Shown here piece by piece: positions 8,508 through 17,592 of a stretch of DNA of 64,000 bases. The notes below the pieces were generated by a model. That model was not told the DNA's origin and searched no databases. It worked only from the letters and a program-made list of their open reading frames with translations. The position numbers and the translations under genes were made by a program. The first letter of the stretch is position 1; every line of letters begins with the position of its first letter. The DNA comes from CAZOWW01 sp964583765 (GTDB lineage Bacteria; Actinomycetota; Actinomycetes; Actinomycetales; Kineosporiaceae). The stretch lies in NCBI GenBank assembly GCA_964583765.1, contig CAZOWW010000002.1, positions 56,896 through 120,895 of the forward strand, written 5' to 3'.

Positions 8508-9317
8508 CTACACCCCGGCGATCCCGGCGAGGTGTCCCACCCCCGCCGTGACCAGCATCGCCGCGGTGCCCCCCGCCACGACGCGCAGCGCCGGCCGGCC
8601 GATCCCGGTGCCGGCCGCGCGGGCCCCGGCGATTCCCGCCAGGACCAGGCCGAGCACGGTCACCACGAAGATCGACACGACGCGCACCGCGCTCCCCGTG
8701 GTCCCCACCATGCCCAGGAACGGCACCGCACCGCCCGTCAGGAAGCTCGCAGCGGAGGCGAGAGCCGCCTGCAGCGGACGCGCGTGGGTGCTCTCGTGCT
8801 GGCCGAGTTCCTCGCGCGCATGCACGGCCAGGACATCGCCCCGGCTCAGTTCCCGGGCGACCTGCTCGGCGAGACCACGGGACAGACCCCGCGTCTGGTA
8901 GATGCCGATCAACTCCTCCAGCTCGCCCTCGGGGTCTTCGGCGAGTTCCCGTCGTTCCTGGTCGAGATCCGCCTTCTCCACGTCCGCCTGGGAGCTCACG
9001 GACACCCACTCCCCGGCGGCCATCGCCATGGCGCCCGAGGCGAGTCCCGCGAGTCCCGCGGTCAGCACCGCGCCCGAGCGCCCGTCCGTCGCACTCGCGA
9101 CGCCCACCATCAGGCTCGCCGTCGAAACCAGTCCGTCGTTGGCGCCGAGCACCGCCGCCCGCAGCCACCCGGCGCGGTGACCCAGATGCCCCTCGGCGCG
9201 TGCCGAAGCGGGCACGTCGGCGGGGGCGGCCGCGTGTCCGTCGGCGGAGGGCTCCCCCTGGGGGTGGGCACGAGACTGCCCCTCGATGTCGGTGGGAGAC
9301 CGCTCAACCAGACCCAT
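8508..9317 (-). CDS. VIT1/CCC1 family membrane transporter
   Basis: A 269-residue membrane protein of the vacuolar iron transporter family. Its hallmark is LGANDGLVSTASLMVGV near residue 65, followed by GAMAMAAGEWVSVSSQ. A charged middle segment (ELAEDPEGELEELIGIY) corresponds to the family's metal-binding cytoplasmic region, and further hydrophobic helices follow. Family members move Fe(II) or Mn(II). The ATG at 9317 was preferred because GGAGAGAGGAGCTGCC precedes it; an upstream in-frame start would add 26 residues. About 60 hydrophilic residues precede the first helix. It converges on the FAD gene across a 96-base gap. Confidence 0.85.
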   Translation of the reverse strand: MGLVERSPTDIEGQSRAHPQGEPSADGHAAAPADVPASARAEGHLGHRAGWLRAAVLGANDGLVSTASLMVGVASATDGRSGAVLTAGLAGLASGAMAMAAGEWVSVSSQADVEKADLDQERRELAEDPEGELEELIGIYQTRGLSRGLAEQVARELSRGDVLAVHAREELGQHESTHARPLQAALASAASFLTGGAVPFLGMVGTTGSAVRVVSIFVVTVLGLVLAGIAGARAAGTGIGRPALRVVAGGTAAMLVTAGVGHLAGIAGV

Positions 9318-9370
9318 GGCAGCTCCTCTCTCCGAGGCTGTCCGGGTCCCGATCAGTTCAGGACCGTCAC

Positions 9371-9390
9371 CAGGGGTGGACACACCCCTG
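9371..9390 (-). terminator. hairpin terminator after the 511-residue protein
   Basis: CAGGGGTG, a 4-base loop GACA, then CACCCCTG: an 8-bp perfect stem 38 bases past the stop codon of the gene at 9429. Confidence 0.6.
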
Positions 9391-9428
9391 AGCAACCAGG
9401 ATCGGTCGTCGGACCCTGCCCCGCGAGG

Positions 9429-10964
9429 TCAGCGCCCGGCGCCGTCCACGAGCGCGTGCAGCACCGCATGATCGTCCAGTCCGGTCCGGCACAGTCGTTC
9501 CGCGGCGGCGCAGGTGTCCGGGTCCCCCTGCCAGAGGCGCTCCACCACGTCCACCGCGCCCTTCAGCAGTGGCGTGGCGGCCCCGCCGGGCTCGCAGTCC
9601 CGGAACTCCTCCAGCGTGATGGCCTCCCGCACCGCGGGATCGGCGACGTCCAGCTCGGCGTGCTCGTCCGGCCCGACCCGCTGCCACGGGGGCGGCACGG
9701 CCAGGTACCGCCGCCACCGCACCTTCTCGAGGATCCCCCCGTCCAGCGTGGTGGGGACGACATCGGCCAGGTACCGCCGCAGCACCACGTCCAGGGGGTC
9801 GTCGCAGACCTCCTCGAAGGCGTCGAGGATCTCCGTCAGACGTTCCTCCAGGCGGGCCACCGCCTCGAGCGGGAGGGAACCGGCCTGCGCGGCCCAGGCC
9901 GTCCAGGCCCGCGCCGAGTCCGGCAGAGCGGCTCGCTGCCGGTCCGTCACGCTGAGGGTGGCCGGCACGAAGTCGAGGAGGATCCGGCTCAGCTTGCCGG
10001 GCCCTATCCGGGTGGGGGTGTCGCCGGGGCAGGCGGTGCCGAAACCGGCGAGCACCCGTGCCCAGAACTCCACCGCCTCGGCGTCCCAGACCGCGGCGGC
10101 CTGCGGACTGGCCAGGAAGTCCGCCTCGGCCCGCTCCCGCTCCTCGGCCCCGGCCGGCGGGGACAACGGGTTCGCGGGCTCCGGCAACCGCCGGATCCGC
10201 GCCCGGACGATGGGCAGGGTCGCGAGCGAGTCGTCGTCCAGTTCGGCGAAACGGCCGCGGTCCGAGCGCACGAGCGCCCCCTCGATCCAGCCGCGGGCCC
10301 GGGCCAGGTCGATCTCCTCCCACCGGGCGAGAGGGTCGCCGGACTCCTGCACGAGTTGGGCCACCCGACCACGGTCAGCGACCACGCTGGCCCACAGCAG
10401 CACCGGTTCGCGGCAGCGGTCGATGCCGACGAGGAGTGCATGATCATCCCCGTCGTAGTCGAAGGTCACCACGACCACTGCCGTGTCCCCGAAGACGTCC
10501 TGACGACACCAGGCACCGAGCGGCACCGCACGCCCCATGCACGCCGACCACGGGGGCGGATAGTGACCGGCAGCGGTCACCCGCCCGAGCCCACGCACGG
10601 CCAGCCGGCGCAGTGGCGGCGGGGCCACCGCGGCCAGCGAGCGCAACAGTCCGGCCGAGGTCGCCGAGGCCTCGGCCGCGGCAGGTTCGATGATCACGCC
10701 GGCCAGGAAGAGTTCCGCGAGATGCCGGTCGACGCCCTGCAGACGGGGGGACTCCAGCAGCGCGGCGGCCACGGTCTCGGCCTCCAACGGTCCGGAGGCG
10801 GCGACGACCGCGTCCCCGGCCCGGCGCCGGATCTCGGCCACGTCGTCCACGGCACCGCTCCGGCGCACGGTCGGACGGTCCTGGACGGTCAGAGGCCGAA
10901 CGACCCGCGGCAGGCCGCCCGGATCGCGACCGGTCTGCCCGCCGGTACGGGATCGGGTCGCCAC
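9429..10964 (-). CDS. uncharacterised 511-residue protein
   Basis: I do not recognise this family. The protein is soluble, with no signal peptide or membrane helix. It is acidic and alanine/leucine-rich, with a centre that looks globular (VVVVTFDYDGDDHALLVGIDR around residue 170). Several short charged helices follow, for example LEERLTEILDAFEEVCDDPLD. There are isolated cysteines (SACMG, AWCRQDVFG, CEPGG) but no metal-binding pattern that I can name. A TAGGCT hexamer ends six bases before the GTG, so the transcript is probably leaderless, and this supports the start. Codon use is like that of its neighbours, so I think it is a real gene of unknown function. Confidence 0.65.
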   Translation of the reverse strand: MATRSRTGGQTGRDPGGLPRVVRPLTVQDRPTVRRSGAVDDVAEIRRRAGDAVVAASGPLEAETVAAALLESPRLQGVDRHLAELFLAGVIIEPAAAEASATSAGLLRSLAAVAPPPLRRLAVRGLGRVTAAGHYPPPWSACMGRAVPLGAWCRQDVFGDTAVVVVTFDYDGDDHALLVGIDRCREPVLLWASVVADRGRVAQLVQESGDPLARWEEIDLARARGWIEGALVRSDRGRFAELDDDSLATLPIVRARIRRLPEPANPLSPPAGAEERERAEADFLASPQAAAVWDAEAVEFWARVLAGFGTACPGDTPTRIGPGKLSRILLDFVPATLSVTDRQRAALPDSARAWTAWAAQAGSLPLEAVARLEERLTEILDAFEEVCDDPLDVVLRRYLADVVPTTLDGGILEKVRWRRYLAVPPPWQRVGPDEHAELDVADPAVREAITLEEFRDCEPGGAATPLLKGAVDVVERLWQGDPDTCAAAERLCRTGLDDHAVLHALVDGAGR

Positions 10965-10970
10965 GCTCGA

Positions 10971-10976
10971 AGCCTA
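10971..10976 (-). promoter_or_regulatory. -10 element TAGGCT, leaderless start of the 511-residue protein
   Basis: TAGGCT followed by six bases and the GTG at 10964. The geometry predicts transcription starting at or next to the start codon. A clear -35 is not visible. Confidence 0.5.
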
Positions 10977-11052
10977 GTCGCCCGGTGACCCTTCGCCCGT
11001 CAGTTCGGCACTCACCACGGTGTCGGCCCGCGTGCCGTCGGACAGCCGACGG

Positions 11053-11086
11053 GCGGGCCCCGGTTCCCAGGGGAACCGGGGCCCGC
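11053..11086 (-). terminator. strong hairpin terminator of papain-like peptidase copy 1
   Basis: A perfect 16-bp inverted repeat: GCGGGCCCCGGTTCCC, AG, GGGAACCGGGGCCCGC. It lies about 125 bases past the stop codon at 11210 and is conserved at 14240-14272 behind the second copy. Confidence 0.8.
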
Positions 11087-11209
11087 ACCAGCAGGGGTCG
11101 GCTGCCACTCCGGAGCGCCGGCGGTCCAGGTCACCGACGACCCGGGCGCTCGCCTACCCCCTTCCTCGACCGGCTCGCGGCCCGGCGGTGGATTCGGGCC
11201 GCGGACCGG

Positions 11210-13990
11210 TCACCAGCCCAGCTCCGCGTAGGTGAAGGCAGCACGCCCGGTCACGCCGGTGCTCGCCCCGGGGTACAGGGTCTGGTCAGGGGCGAAGGTG
11301 AGGGAGAACACGCCCTCCGTCCCACCCGGGGCAGGAGGCATCTTCACCAGCGCGTGCGCATCGTCCACGACGAGCACTCCGGAGGTCGCCGAGGTCAACG
11401 CATCCTGGGTGGTCACCCGGTTCAGCGTCGCGGCGCCGGCTCCGGTGCTGTCCACCAGGCGCCAGGCGGAGGCGCCGGCGAACCCCTTGCCGACCACGGT
11501 GACCACGGTGCCACCCACGGACGGACCGGCTGCGATCACCGCCGCGCTCGTACCTCCCGCGCTCAGACCAGTGATCACGGCCACGAAGGGCACCGTGAGC
11601 ACGGCTCCGGGAATCGTGTCGTGCACGAGCTGGATGTGCGCGCTCTGACCCGGAACGCCGGCGGGAAGGGCCACCGCGAGTGCGGTGTTGCTGAGCCAGG
11701 TCGCGTTCGTGGGCTTGCCCTCGACCAGCACGCTGATCAGGTTGGACCGGAACTGGTCGTTGCTCGTACCGAAGCCGCTGCCCAGCACGCGCAGGACCGT
11801 GCCTCCGGTGGCCGCCGCCTTGGCCCCCGGCGCCGCGGTGGCGTTGAACGGCGCGATGTAGGTCACCTTGTCGAGCCGGCCGTTGTCGGCACTGGCACCG
11901 AGCGGAGTCGTGACCACCACGCGGTAGACGCCGGCGAGCGGGGTCCCGCCCGTCACGGGCGCCGCGGGCACGGTGACCGTGATCGTGGTCGTGTCATGTG
12001 CCGTCACGGTCGCGTCCGCGGCCTGGCTCGGATCGGTCGTCGAGACCAACTGCACCGCGTGGGGGTTCGAGCTGTCGAGGGCCGCGGCCCCGGTCGTGGT
12101 CACGGCGAGGGTGGCGCCCCCTGCCGTCGACGTCTTGGCCAGGGACACCTTGGTCACCACGGGACCGCCGTAGACCACGATCGCGCCGGGCGAGGCACCG
12201 AAGGTCGCCCCCGGGTAGGTCGTCTGATCGGGATCGAAGGCGAGCCGATAGGTACCCGCAGGGCCGCCGGGGGCCGCGGGGACCTTGACCACGGCCAGCG
12301 TGTCGCTGCTGAGGACGACCCCGCCGTTCGCGGCCGCTGTGCCGTCGAAGGAGGTGAGCACGGGCAGGCTCGCCCCGTCCGCCTGGTCCGGTCGCACCAG
12401 GCGCCAGTTGCCCGAGTTCGCGAACCCGCGTCCGCTCACCGAGAGCAACCGGGCTCCGGCCCCGCCGTCACCGGCAGGGCTCGCCGAGGCGATGTTCGCC
12501 ACGTACTTCGCCGTGGCGGTCGCCGGGCCGGGCAGGCCGAGGTGGGAGACGACCACGCTCAGGCCGGTCCCGGGGACCCCGGGCGGCGCGGAGATCGTGA
12601 TGCTCGTGTCGCTGATCCAGGTGACGGCGGCCTGCTGGCCGTTCACGGTCCCGGTCACCTGGTTGGCGGTTAACACGGTCTTCGAGGCGCCGAAACCCGA
12701 CCCGGTCAGGGTCACCGTCCCACCCGAGGAGGCGGCGACCGTGGTCGTGACGGCCGTCACGGAGTACGGCTGCACGTAGAGGAGGTCGTTCGCCGAACCG
12801 GGATCCACGCTGGTGCCCGAGCCGTTGCTCACGGCGACCTGGTACAGCCCGGCAATGACGCGGCCGTTCTTGGTCGGGGCCGGCGGTACGGTGACGATCA
12901 TCGACGTCGAGCCCGCGGAGACGATGGGCGCGTTCACGGTCACCGTGGGGTCGTCCGAGCTGGTGAGGGTGACCGCGGCGGGGTCGTTGACGTTCACGCC
13001 GGAGAAGCCGGTGCCGGTGATGGTCACCCGGGTCCCGCCCGCGGTGGAGACCTTGTTGGCCGCGACGGAGCTCACGGTCGGCGCAACACCCGTGCTCACG
13101 AAGCCCGAGGTGGTCGAGGCCTCCCAGACGTACTTGTCGACGAAGTCCCAGGCCAACGTGGCCCAGCCCCTGTTGCCCCAGCCGGTGCCCCAGGAGTTCT
13201 CGATGAGCAGGCCGGTGGGGGTGTAGCCGAACGCGGCGATCGCGTGTCCGCCGAGCATCGATCCCGTGGCCTTGGCCAGGGTCATCACGGAGTCGGAGCT
13301 GTTCAGGTAGAAGAACGGGGTGTAGACGGGCATGGCCAGGTAGATGGGTTTCCCGGCGGCCAGGGCCGCCTTGATCGCGTTCTCCGCGATCTTGCCCTGG
13401 TTCTGCCCCACGAACAGGTACGAGTGGCTGCCGGTCTTGTGGAGCGCGGCATTGGCCACCTCGGCCGGGGTGGGCCTGTCCCGCCAGTCGTAGTCGCCCT
13501 GCGAGTAGACGCGACGTTCCGCGATGCCCTGGGACTCCAGGACCCGCAGGTTGTCCGAGGTGTAGGAACCTCCGTCCACGCCGTCGTTCACCTGGGAGTA
13601 CAGGTACATCGGCGCGAAGGGCGCCCCGGCGTGGTGCTGGGCGGAGGAGTACCACCCCATGATCGAGTAGCCGATCGCCCAGGAGGCGCAGGACCCGACC
13701 TGTCCCTGGTCCCCCGGAGTGACGGCGTTCGCCGTGAGGTCCACGGAGGCGGGCAACGCCGTGTCCCCGATCTTCGCGGCCCGCACCTGGTAGGCGCTCA
13801 CGTGGAGCGCGGACTGCCGCAGTCCCATGCCGTGCAGGTGCGCGGAGAGCGAGGGGAACTGGAGGACGCCGTCCGCGCTCACCCGGGACGTGGGGAGCGC
13901 GCTGGCAGAGGTGGGACTCAGCGAGACCGCCAGACCCAGGGCCGTCAGGACGGCAACGGTCCGGCCAGGGAAGAATCGGAGGGACGCCAT
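11210..13990 (-). CDS. secreted papain-like (C1A) cysteine peptidase with IPT/TIG repeats, copy 1
   Basis: A 926-residue exported protein. Residues 1-31 form a signal peptide. The papain-type core spans about 75-300: oxyanion Gln95 and nucleophile Cys101 in DQGQVGSCASWA, His249 in LGGHAIAAFGY, and Asn265 in IENSWGTGWG. No inhibitory I29 propeptide is evident. From about residue 303 to the end the protein consists of consecutive IPT/TIG immunoglobulin-like modules, each opening with a V-x-S-x-x-G-G-T-x-V-T-I-T-G-x-G-F type strand (VSTAGGTRVTITGTGFSG is the first). These usually serve adhesion or spacing. It probably degrades or remodels extracellular proteins at or near the cell surface. The paralogue is at 14340-16517. 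Confidence 0.86.
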   Translation of the reverse strand: MASLRFFPGRTVAVLTALGLAVSLSPTSASALPTSRVSADGVLQFPSLSAHLHGMGLRQSALHVSAYQVRAAKIGDTALPASVDLTANAVTPGDQGQVGSCASWAIGYSIMGWYSSAQHHAGAPFAPMYLYSQVNDGVDGGSYTSDNLRVLESQGIAERRVYSQGDYDWRDRPTPAEVANAALHKTGSHSYLFVGQNQGKIAENAIKAALAAGKPIYLAMPVYTPFFYLNSSDSVMTLAKATGSMLGGHAIAAFGYTPTGLLIENSWGTGWGNRGWATLAWDFVDKYVWEASTTSGFVSTGVAPTVSSVAANKVSTAGGTRVTITGTGFSGVNVNDPAAVTLTSSDDPTVTVNAPIVSAGSTSMIVTVPPAPTKNGRVIAGLYQVAVSNGSGTSVDPGSANDLLYVQPYSVTAVTTTVAASSGGTVTLTGSGFGASKTVLTANQVTGTVNGQQAAVTWISDTSITISAPPGVPGTGLSVVVSHLGLPGPATATAKYVANIASASPAGDGGAGARLLSVSGRGFANSGNWRLVRPDQADGASLPVLTSFDGTAAANGGVVLSSDTLAVVKVPAAPGGPAGTYRLAFDPDQTTYPGATFGASPGAIVVYGGPVVTKVSLAKTSTAGGATLAVTTTGAAALDSSNPHAVQLVSTTDPSQAADATVTAHDTTTITVTVPAAPVTGGTPLAGVYRVVVTTPLGASADNGRLDKVTYIAPFNATAAPGAKAAATGGTVLRVLGSGFGTSNDQFRSNLISVLVEGKPTNATWLSNTALAVALPAGVPGQSAHIQLVHDTIPGAVLTVPFVAVITGLSAGGTSAAVIAAGPSVGGTVVTVVGKGFAGASAWRLVDSTGAGAATLNRVTTQDALTSATSGVLVVDDAHALVKMPPAPGGTEGVFSLTFAPDQTLYPGASTGVTGRAAFTYAELGW

Positions 13991-14138
13991 ACCCCGAAGG
14001 TAACTTTCAGTGGACCTTCAGCACTGTCCGCTACTGCGTTAGATCGGTTTCACGGTCCGTCCACTTCAGGGACCGTCCGGAGGCCGATCGGGGAACCCCT
14101 CACCCCCAACGGCCCAGCAGGACGGCGGTGCGCACGGA
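13991..14138 (-). promoter_or_regulatory. conserved upstream region of papain-like peptidase copy 1
   Basis: Non-coding, but closely similar to 16518-16667 in front of the second copy. The 70 bases nearest the gene are the best conserved and include two near-repeats in direct orientation (on the plus strand ACTTTCAGT and ACCTTCAGC). I infer a shared promoter and regulator site; I could not fix a -10 or -35. Confidence 0.55.
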
Positions 14139-14239
14139 TGAAGGGCGGCCGGCGAGCGCAACCGACCGGCGGAGGTCACCCGATAGCGACTCACCGATGA
14201 GTTCCACGGCGACCACGACGCGGGTCCGCACACACGAAT

Positions 14240-14272
14240 GCGGGCCCCGGTTCCCAGGGAACCAGGGCCCGC
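14240..14272 (-). terminator. hairpin terminator of papain-like peptidase copy 2
   Basis: The same hairpin as at 11053-11086, with 16-base arms, one mismatch and a one-base loop. It lies about 67 bases past the stop codon at 14340. Confidence 0.75.
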
Positions 14273-14339
14273 ACCAGCAGGGGCCGGTCGTCACTCCGGA
14301 GCGCCGACGGTCCAGGTCAGCGACGATCCGGACGCTCGG

Positions 14340-16517
14340 CTACCCCCGCCACCCCGGTGCCGCGGTGATGTCGAGCGGCCGGACGTAGGTCACCTTGTCG
14401 AGACGGCCGTTGTCCGCGCTGACCCCGAGCGGGGTCGTGACCACCACCCGGTAGACGCCGGCGAGCGGGACCCCGTCCACCGTCGGTGCCGCGGGCACGG
14501 TGATCGTGATCGTGGTGCTGTCGTGGTCGAGGACGGTCGCGTCCACGGCCTGGCTCGGATCGGTCGTCGAGATCAGCTGCACCGCGTGGGGGTTCGAGTC
14601 GTCGAGGGCCGCGGCCCCGGTCGTGGTCACGACGAGGGTGGCACCCCCGTCCGTCGACGACCCGGTCAGGGAGAGGTTGGTCACCACGGGACCGCCGTAG
14701 ACCACTCTCGCCGCGGGCGAGGCACCGAAGGCCGCCCCCGGGTAGGTCGCCTGGTCAGGGTCGAAGGCGAGCCGGTAGGTACCGGCGAGCCCACCCGGGG
14801 TCGCGGGCACCCTCACCAGGGCCTGGGTGTCGCTCGTCAGGACGACCCCGCCGTCCACGTCCCCCTCGTCGTCGAAGTAGTCGAGCACGGGCAGGCTCGC
14901 CCCGTCCGCCTGGTCCGGTCGCACCAGGCGCCAACCGTCGGAGTCGGTGAAACCGCGCCCGCTCACCGCGAGCACTCGGGTTCCGCCACCTCCGTCACCG
15001 ATCAGGCTCACCGAGGCGATGTTCGCCACGTACCTCGCGGAGGAACTGGACGGGCCGGGGATGCCGAGGTGGGAGACGACCACGCTCAGGCGCGCCCCGG
15101 GGACCCCGGGCGGGGCCGCGACCGTGACGCGGGTGTTGCTCACCCAGCGCACGACCGATCGATGGCCGTTGACGGTCGCGGTCACCTGGTTAGCCGTGAA
15201 CAGGGTCTTCGAGGCGCCGAACCCGGCCCCGGTCAGGGTCACCGTTCCACCCGAGGAGGCAGCGACCGCGGTCGTGGCCGCCGTCACGGAGTACGGCCGG
15301 ACGTAGCGCAGGTCGTTCCCGGAGCCGGGATCCGCGCTCCGGCCGGCACGGTTGCTCACGGTGACCTGGTAGCGGCCGCCGATGATCCTTCCGTTCTTGG
15401 TCGGGGCCGGCGGCACGGTGACGACGATCGACGTCGCCTTGGCCGAGACGATGGGCGCGTTCACGGTCACCGTACGGTCGTCCGAGCTGGTGAGGGTGAC
15501 CGCGCCGGGGTCGTTGACGTTCACGCCGGAGAAGCCGGTGCCGGTGATGGTCACCCGGGTCCCGCCCGCGGTGGAGACCTTGTTCGCCGCGACGGAGCTC
15601 ACTCTCGGCGCCACGCCGGTGCGCACGAAGCCCGAGGTGGTCGAGGCCTCCCAGACGTACCGGTCGACGAAGTCCCAGGCCAACGTGGCCCAGCCCCTGT
15701 TGCCCCAACTGGTTCCCCAGGAGTTCTCGATGAGCAGACCGGACGGGGTGTAGCCGAACGCGGCGATCGCATGGCCGCCCTGGAGCGCTCCGGTGACCTT
15801 GGCCAGGGTCATCACGGAATCGGAGCTGCTCAGGTAGAAGAACGGGGTGTAGACCGGGATGACCAGGTAGAGGGGTTTCCCGGCGGCCAGGGCCGCCTTG
15901 ATCGCGTTCTCCGCGATCTTGCCCTGGTTCTGCCCCACGAACAGGTACGAGTGGCTGCCGGTCTTGTGGAGCGCGGCATTGGCCACCTCGGCCGGGGTGG
16001 GCCTGTCCCGCCAGTCGTAGTCGCCCTGCGAGTAGACGCGACGTTCCGCGATGCCCTGGGACTCCAGGACCCGCAGGTTGTCCGAGGTGTAGGAACCTCC
16101 GTCCACGCCGTCGTTCACCTGGGAGTACAGGTACATCGGCGCGAAGGGCGCCCCGGCGTGGTGCTGGGCGGAGGAGTACCACCCCATGATCGAGTAGCCG
16201 ATCGCCCAGGAGGCGCAGGACCCGACCTGTCCCTGGTCCCCCGGAGTGACGGCGTTCGCCGTGAGGTCCACGGAGGCGGGCAACGCCGTGTCCCCGATCT
16301 TCGCGGCCCGCACCTGGTAGGCGCTCACGTGGAGCGCGGACTGCCGCAGTCCCATGCCGTGCAGGTGCGCGGAGAGCGAGGGGAACTGGAGGACGCCGTC
16401 CGCGCTCACCCGGGACGTGGGGAGCGCGCTGGCAGAGGTGGGACTCAGCGAGACCGCCAGACCCAGGGCCATCAGGACGGCAACGGTCCGGCCAGGGAAG
16501 AATCGGGGGGACGCCAT
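14340..16517 (-). CDS. secreted papain-like (C1A) cysteine peptidase with IPT/TIG repeats, copy 2
   Basis: A 725-residue tandem paralogue of the gene at 11210-13990. The signal peptide and roughly the first 215 residues differ by only two substitutions (L4P and T16M). The catalytic Gln95, Cys101, His249 and Asn265 are all kept. After about residue 216 the two proteins diverge gradually. This copy ends about 200 residues earlier, in the middle of what is a further IPT/TIG module in copy 1 (it ends TAAPGWRG). It therefore has fewer surface-spacing modules on the same enzyme. It has its own copy of the conserved upstream region and terminator, so both genes look independently expressed. Confidence 0.86.
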   Translation of the reverse strand: MASPRFFPGRTVAVLMALGLAVSLSPTSASALPTSRVSADGVLQFPSLSAHLHGMGLRQSALHVSAYQVRAAKIGDTALPASVDLTANAVTPGDQGQVGSCASWAIGYSIMGWYSSAQHHAGAPFAPMYLYSQVNDGVDGGSYTSDNLRVLESQGIAERRVYSQGDYDWRDRPTPAEVANAALHKTGSHSYLFVGQNQGKIAENAIKAALAAGKPLYLVIPVYTPFFYLSSSDSVMTLAKVTGALQGGHAIAAFGYTPSGLLIENSWGTSWGNRGWATLAWDFVDRYVWEASTTSGFVRTGVAPRVSSVAANKVSTAGGTRVTITGTGFSGVNVNDPGAVTLTSSDDRTVTVNAPIVSAKATSIVVTVPPAPTKNGRIIGGRYQVTVSNRAGRSADPGSGNDLRYVRPYSVTAATTAVAASSGGTVTLTGAGFGASKTLFTANQVTATVNGHRSVVRWVSNTRVTVAAPPGVPGARLSVVVSHLGIPGPSSSSARYVANIASVSLIGDGGGGTRVLAVSGRGFTDSDGWRLVRPDQADGASLPVLDYFDDEGDVDGGVVLTSDTQALVRVPATPGGLAGTYRLAFDPDQATYPGAAFGASPAARVVYGGPVVTNLSLTGSSTDGGATLVVTTTGAAALDDSNPHAVQLISTTDPSQAVDATVLDHDSTTITITVPAAPTVDGVPLAGVYRVVVTTPLGVSADNGRLDKVTYVRPLDITAAPGWRG

Positions 16518-16667
16518 GACCCGACGGTAACTTTCAGTTGACCTTCAGCACTGTCCGCTACTGAGCTAGATCGGGTTCACGCTCCGTCCATCCCAGGAGG
16601 CGTCCGGAGGCCGATCGGGGATCCTCCCGCCCCCAACGGCTCATCGGGACGGCGGTCCGCACGGATC
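16518..16667 (-). promoter_or_regulatory. conserved upstream region of papain-like peptidase copy 2
   Basis: Matches 13991-14138 along its whole length, strongest in the first 70 bases (including ACCTTCAGCACTGTCCGCTA in plus orientation). This is the inferred promoter region. The remaining bases up to 16815 hold no gene; a weak GCGGGCG/CGCCCGC hairpin at 16748-16769 may end the DUF397 transcript. Confidence 0.5.
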
Positions 16668-16815
16668 ATCCCCCGCATGGCCTCGCCGCAGCCCGCGCGT
16701 CCTGCCCTCGAGTGCGGCGGCCCGCACCGGACCCGGGCCGGCACGGCGCGGGCGGGACGACGCGCCCGCCGCGTCCGGGACACCGGAGCGACGGGCGCGA
16801 GGAGGGGGAGAAGAC

Positions 16816-17052
16816 TCAGCCGATCAGGTGATCGAAGTCGCCGTCCTTCGCACCAAGGATCATGGCTTCCATCTCGGCGTGGGTGTAGACGAGGGCCGGG
16901 CCCTCGGGGTGGCGGGAGTTCCGCACAGCCACCGCCCCACCCGCGAGTTGCGCCATCTCCACGCAGTTGCCCTGCGAGCTGCTGCGCCGGCTCTTCACCC
17001 ACTGGGCGCCCTCGAGCTCGGTGGCAGGCATGCCGTTGACGATCTCGTGCAT
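16816..17052 (-). CDS. DUF397 domain small protein, partner of WhiJ-like regulator
   Basis: A 78-residue protein made almost entirely of a DUF397 domain. The signature runs through QWVKSRRSSSQGNCVEMA, then VAVRNSRHPEGPALVYT. The ATG at 17052 follows AGGAGG at the right distance and is preferred over upstream in-frame starts. DUF397 proteins are typically encoded beside Scr1/WhiJ-type XRE regulators and work with them. Here the regulator is the next gene upstream on the same strand, 540 bases away. A TTGCACGTGCAT palindrome about 70 bases upstream matches two in the regulator's own promoter region. Confidence 0.9.
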   Translation of the reverse strand: MHEIVNGMPATELEGAQWVKSRRSSSQGNCVEMAQLAGGAVAVRNSRHPEGPALVYTHAEMEAMILGAKDGDFDHLIG

Positions 17053-17118
17053 GAGAACCTCCTGGACCATTTCGGTGGGGGCGATGTCAACGTCGTGACT
17101 CTCTGTACTTGGAGGACG

Positions 17119-17130
17119 TTGCACGTGCAT
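17119..17130. promoter_or_regulatory. palindromic operator TTGCACGTGCAT upstream of DUF397 gene
   Basis: The 10-base perfect palindrome TGCACGTGCA with flanking T's, identical to the copy at 18552-18563 and one base different from that at 18591-18602. A related half-site, ATATGCACCAT, follows at about 17141. It is probably bound by the WhiJ-like regulator encoded nearby (inference). Confidence 0.6.
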
Positions 17131-17375
17131 ACGCTCGCGCATATGCACCATCGCGAAGCCCATCGTAGCTCGCCTTTGGCGCGTTGACGACGTCTGCCCG
17201 CGGAATGGTTCAGGCTGTGCGGACCTATCCCCGCACGTCAGCCTGGGGAGGCGTGGGATGCCCGGAGTTGGTGCTTTCGCGACCCCCTCGGGACGACGCC
17301 GTCGGAGAGTGTTCGACGACACACCGCGCCCGGGGACGAGCCGCCAGACAGCGCACGCTGAGTGACGAACCCGTC

Positions 17376-17395
17376 GGGGGGCGCCAAGGCCCCCC
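17376..17395 (-). terminator. possible terminator after WhiJ-like regulator
   Basis: Six G's and six C's flank CGCCAAGG. It is a simple GC hairpin about 200 bases past the regulator's stop codon, with no U-tract. Weak evidence. Confidence 0.3.
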
Positions 17396-17592
17396 TCAAT
17401 GGATCACACTGAGCGACGGGTGAGATCCACCCGCACCGAACCGGTACGGGTGCCCTACCCGCCCGGGGCAGGTCATCACCCGGGCGACGGGAACGAGTTC
17501 AGGAGGCGCCAACGAGTTCACGGGGCGACGAGGACACGCCGGGCTCAGCCACTCGTCCCCGGGCAGGCCCGGCAGACCGGTGGGGCGCCGGA

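Larger units (their letters stand above)
11053..16667. repeat. tandem segmental duplication carrying gene, promoter and terminator
   Basis: Unit 1 is about 11053-14138 and unit 2 about 14240-16667, in the same orientation. Both begin with the same hairpin terminator, carry a papain-like peptidase gene, and end about 150 bases upstream of it in shared non-coding sequence. Unit 1 is longer because its peptidase has extra C-terminal repeats. The 5' part of the genes is almost identical; the 3' parts differ much more. Confidence 0.85.
17053..17592. other. intergenic region between WhiJ-like regulator and DUF397 gene
   Basis: No gene is visible in these 540 bases. The right part can hold the end of the regulator transcript (GGGGGG/CCCCCC hairpin at 17376-17395). 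The left part is the DUF397 promoter region with the palindrome at 17119-17130. The separation suggests the two genes are transcribed separately. Confidence 0.5.

Noticed and set aside
14340..16517. Second papain-like gene as a truncated pseudogene
   Set aside because: It is shorter than copy 1 but in frame throughout, keeps all catalytic residues and has its own promoter region and terminator.
11053..16667. Mobile element as cause of the duplication
   Set aside because: No transposase, terminal inverted repeats or target duplications are visible; the unit borders are a terminator and an upstream region.
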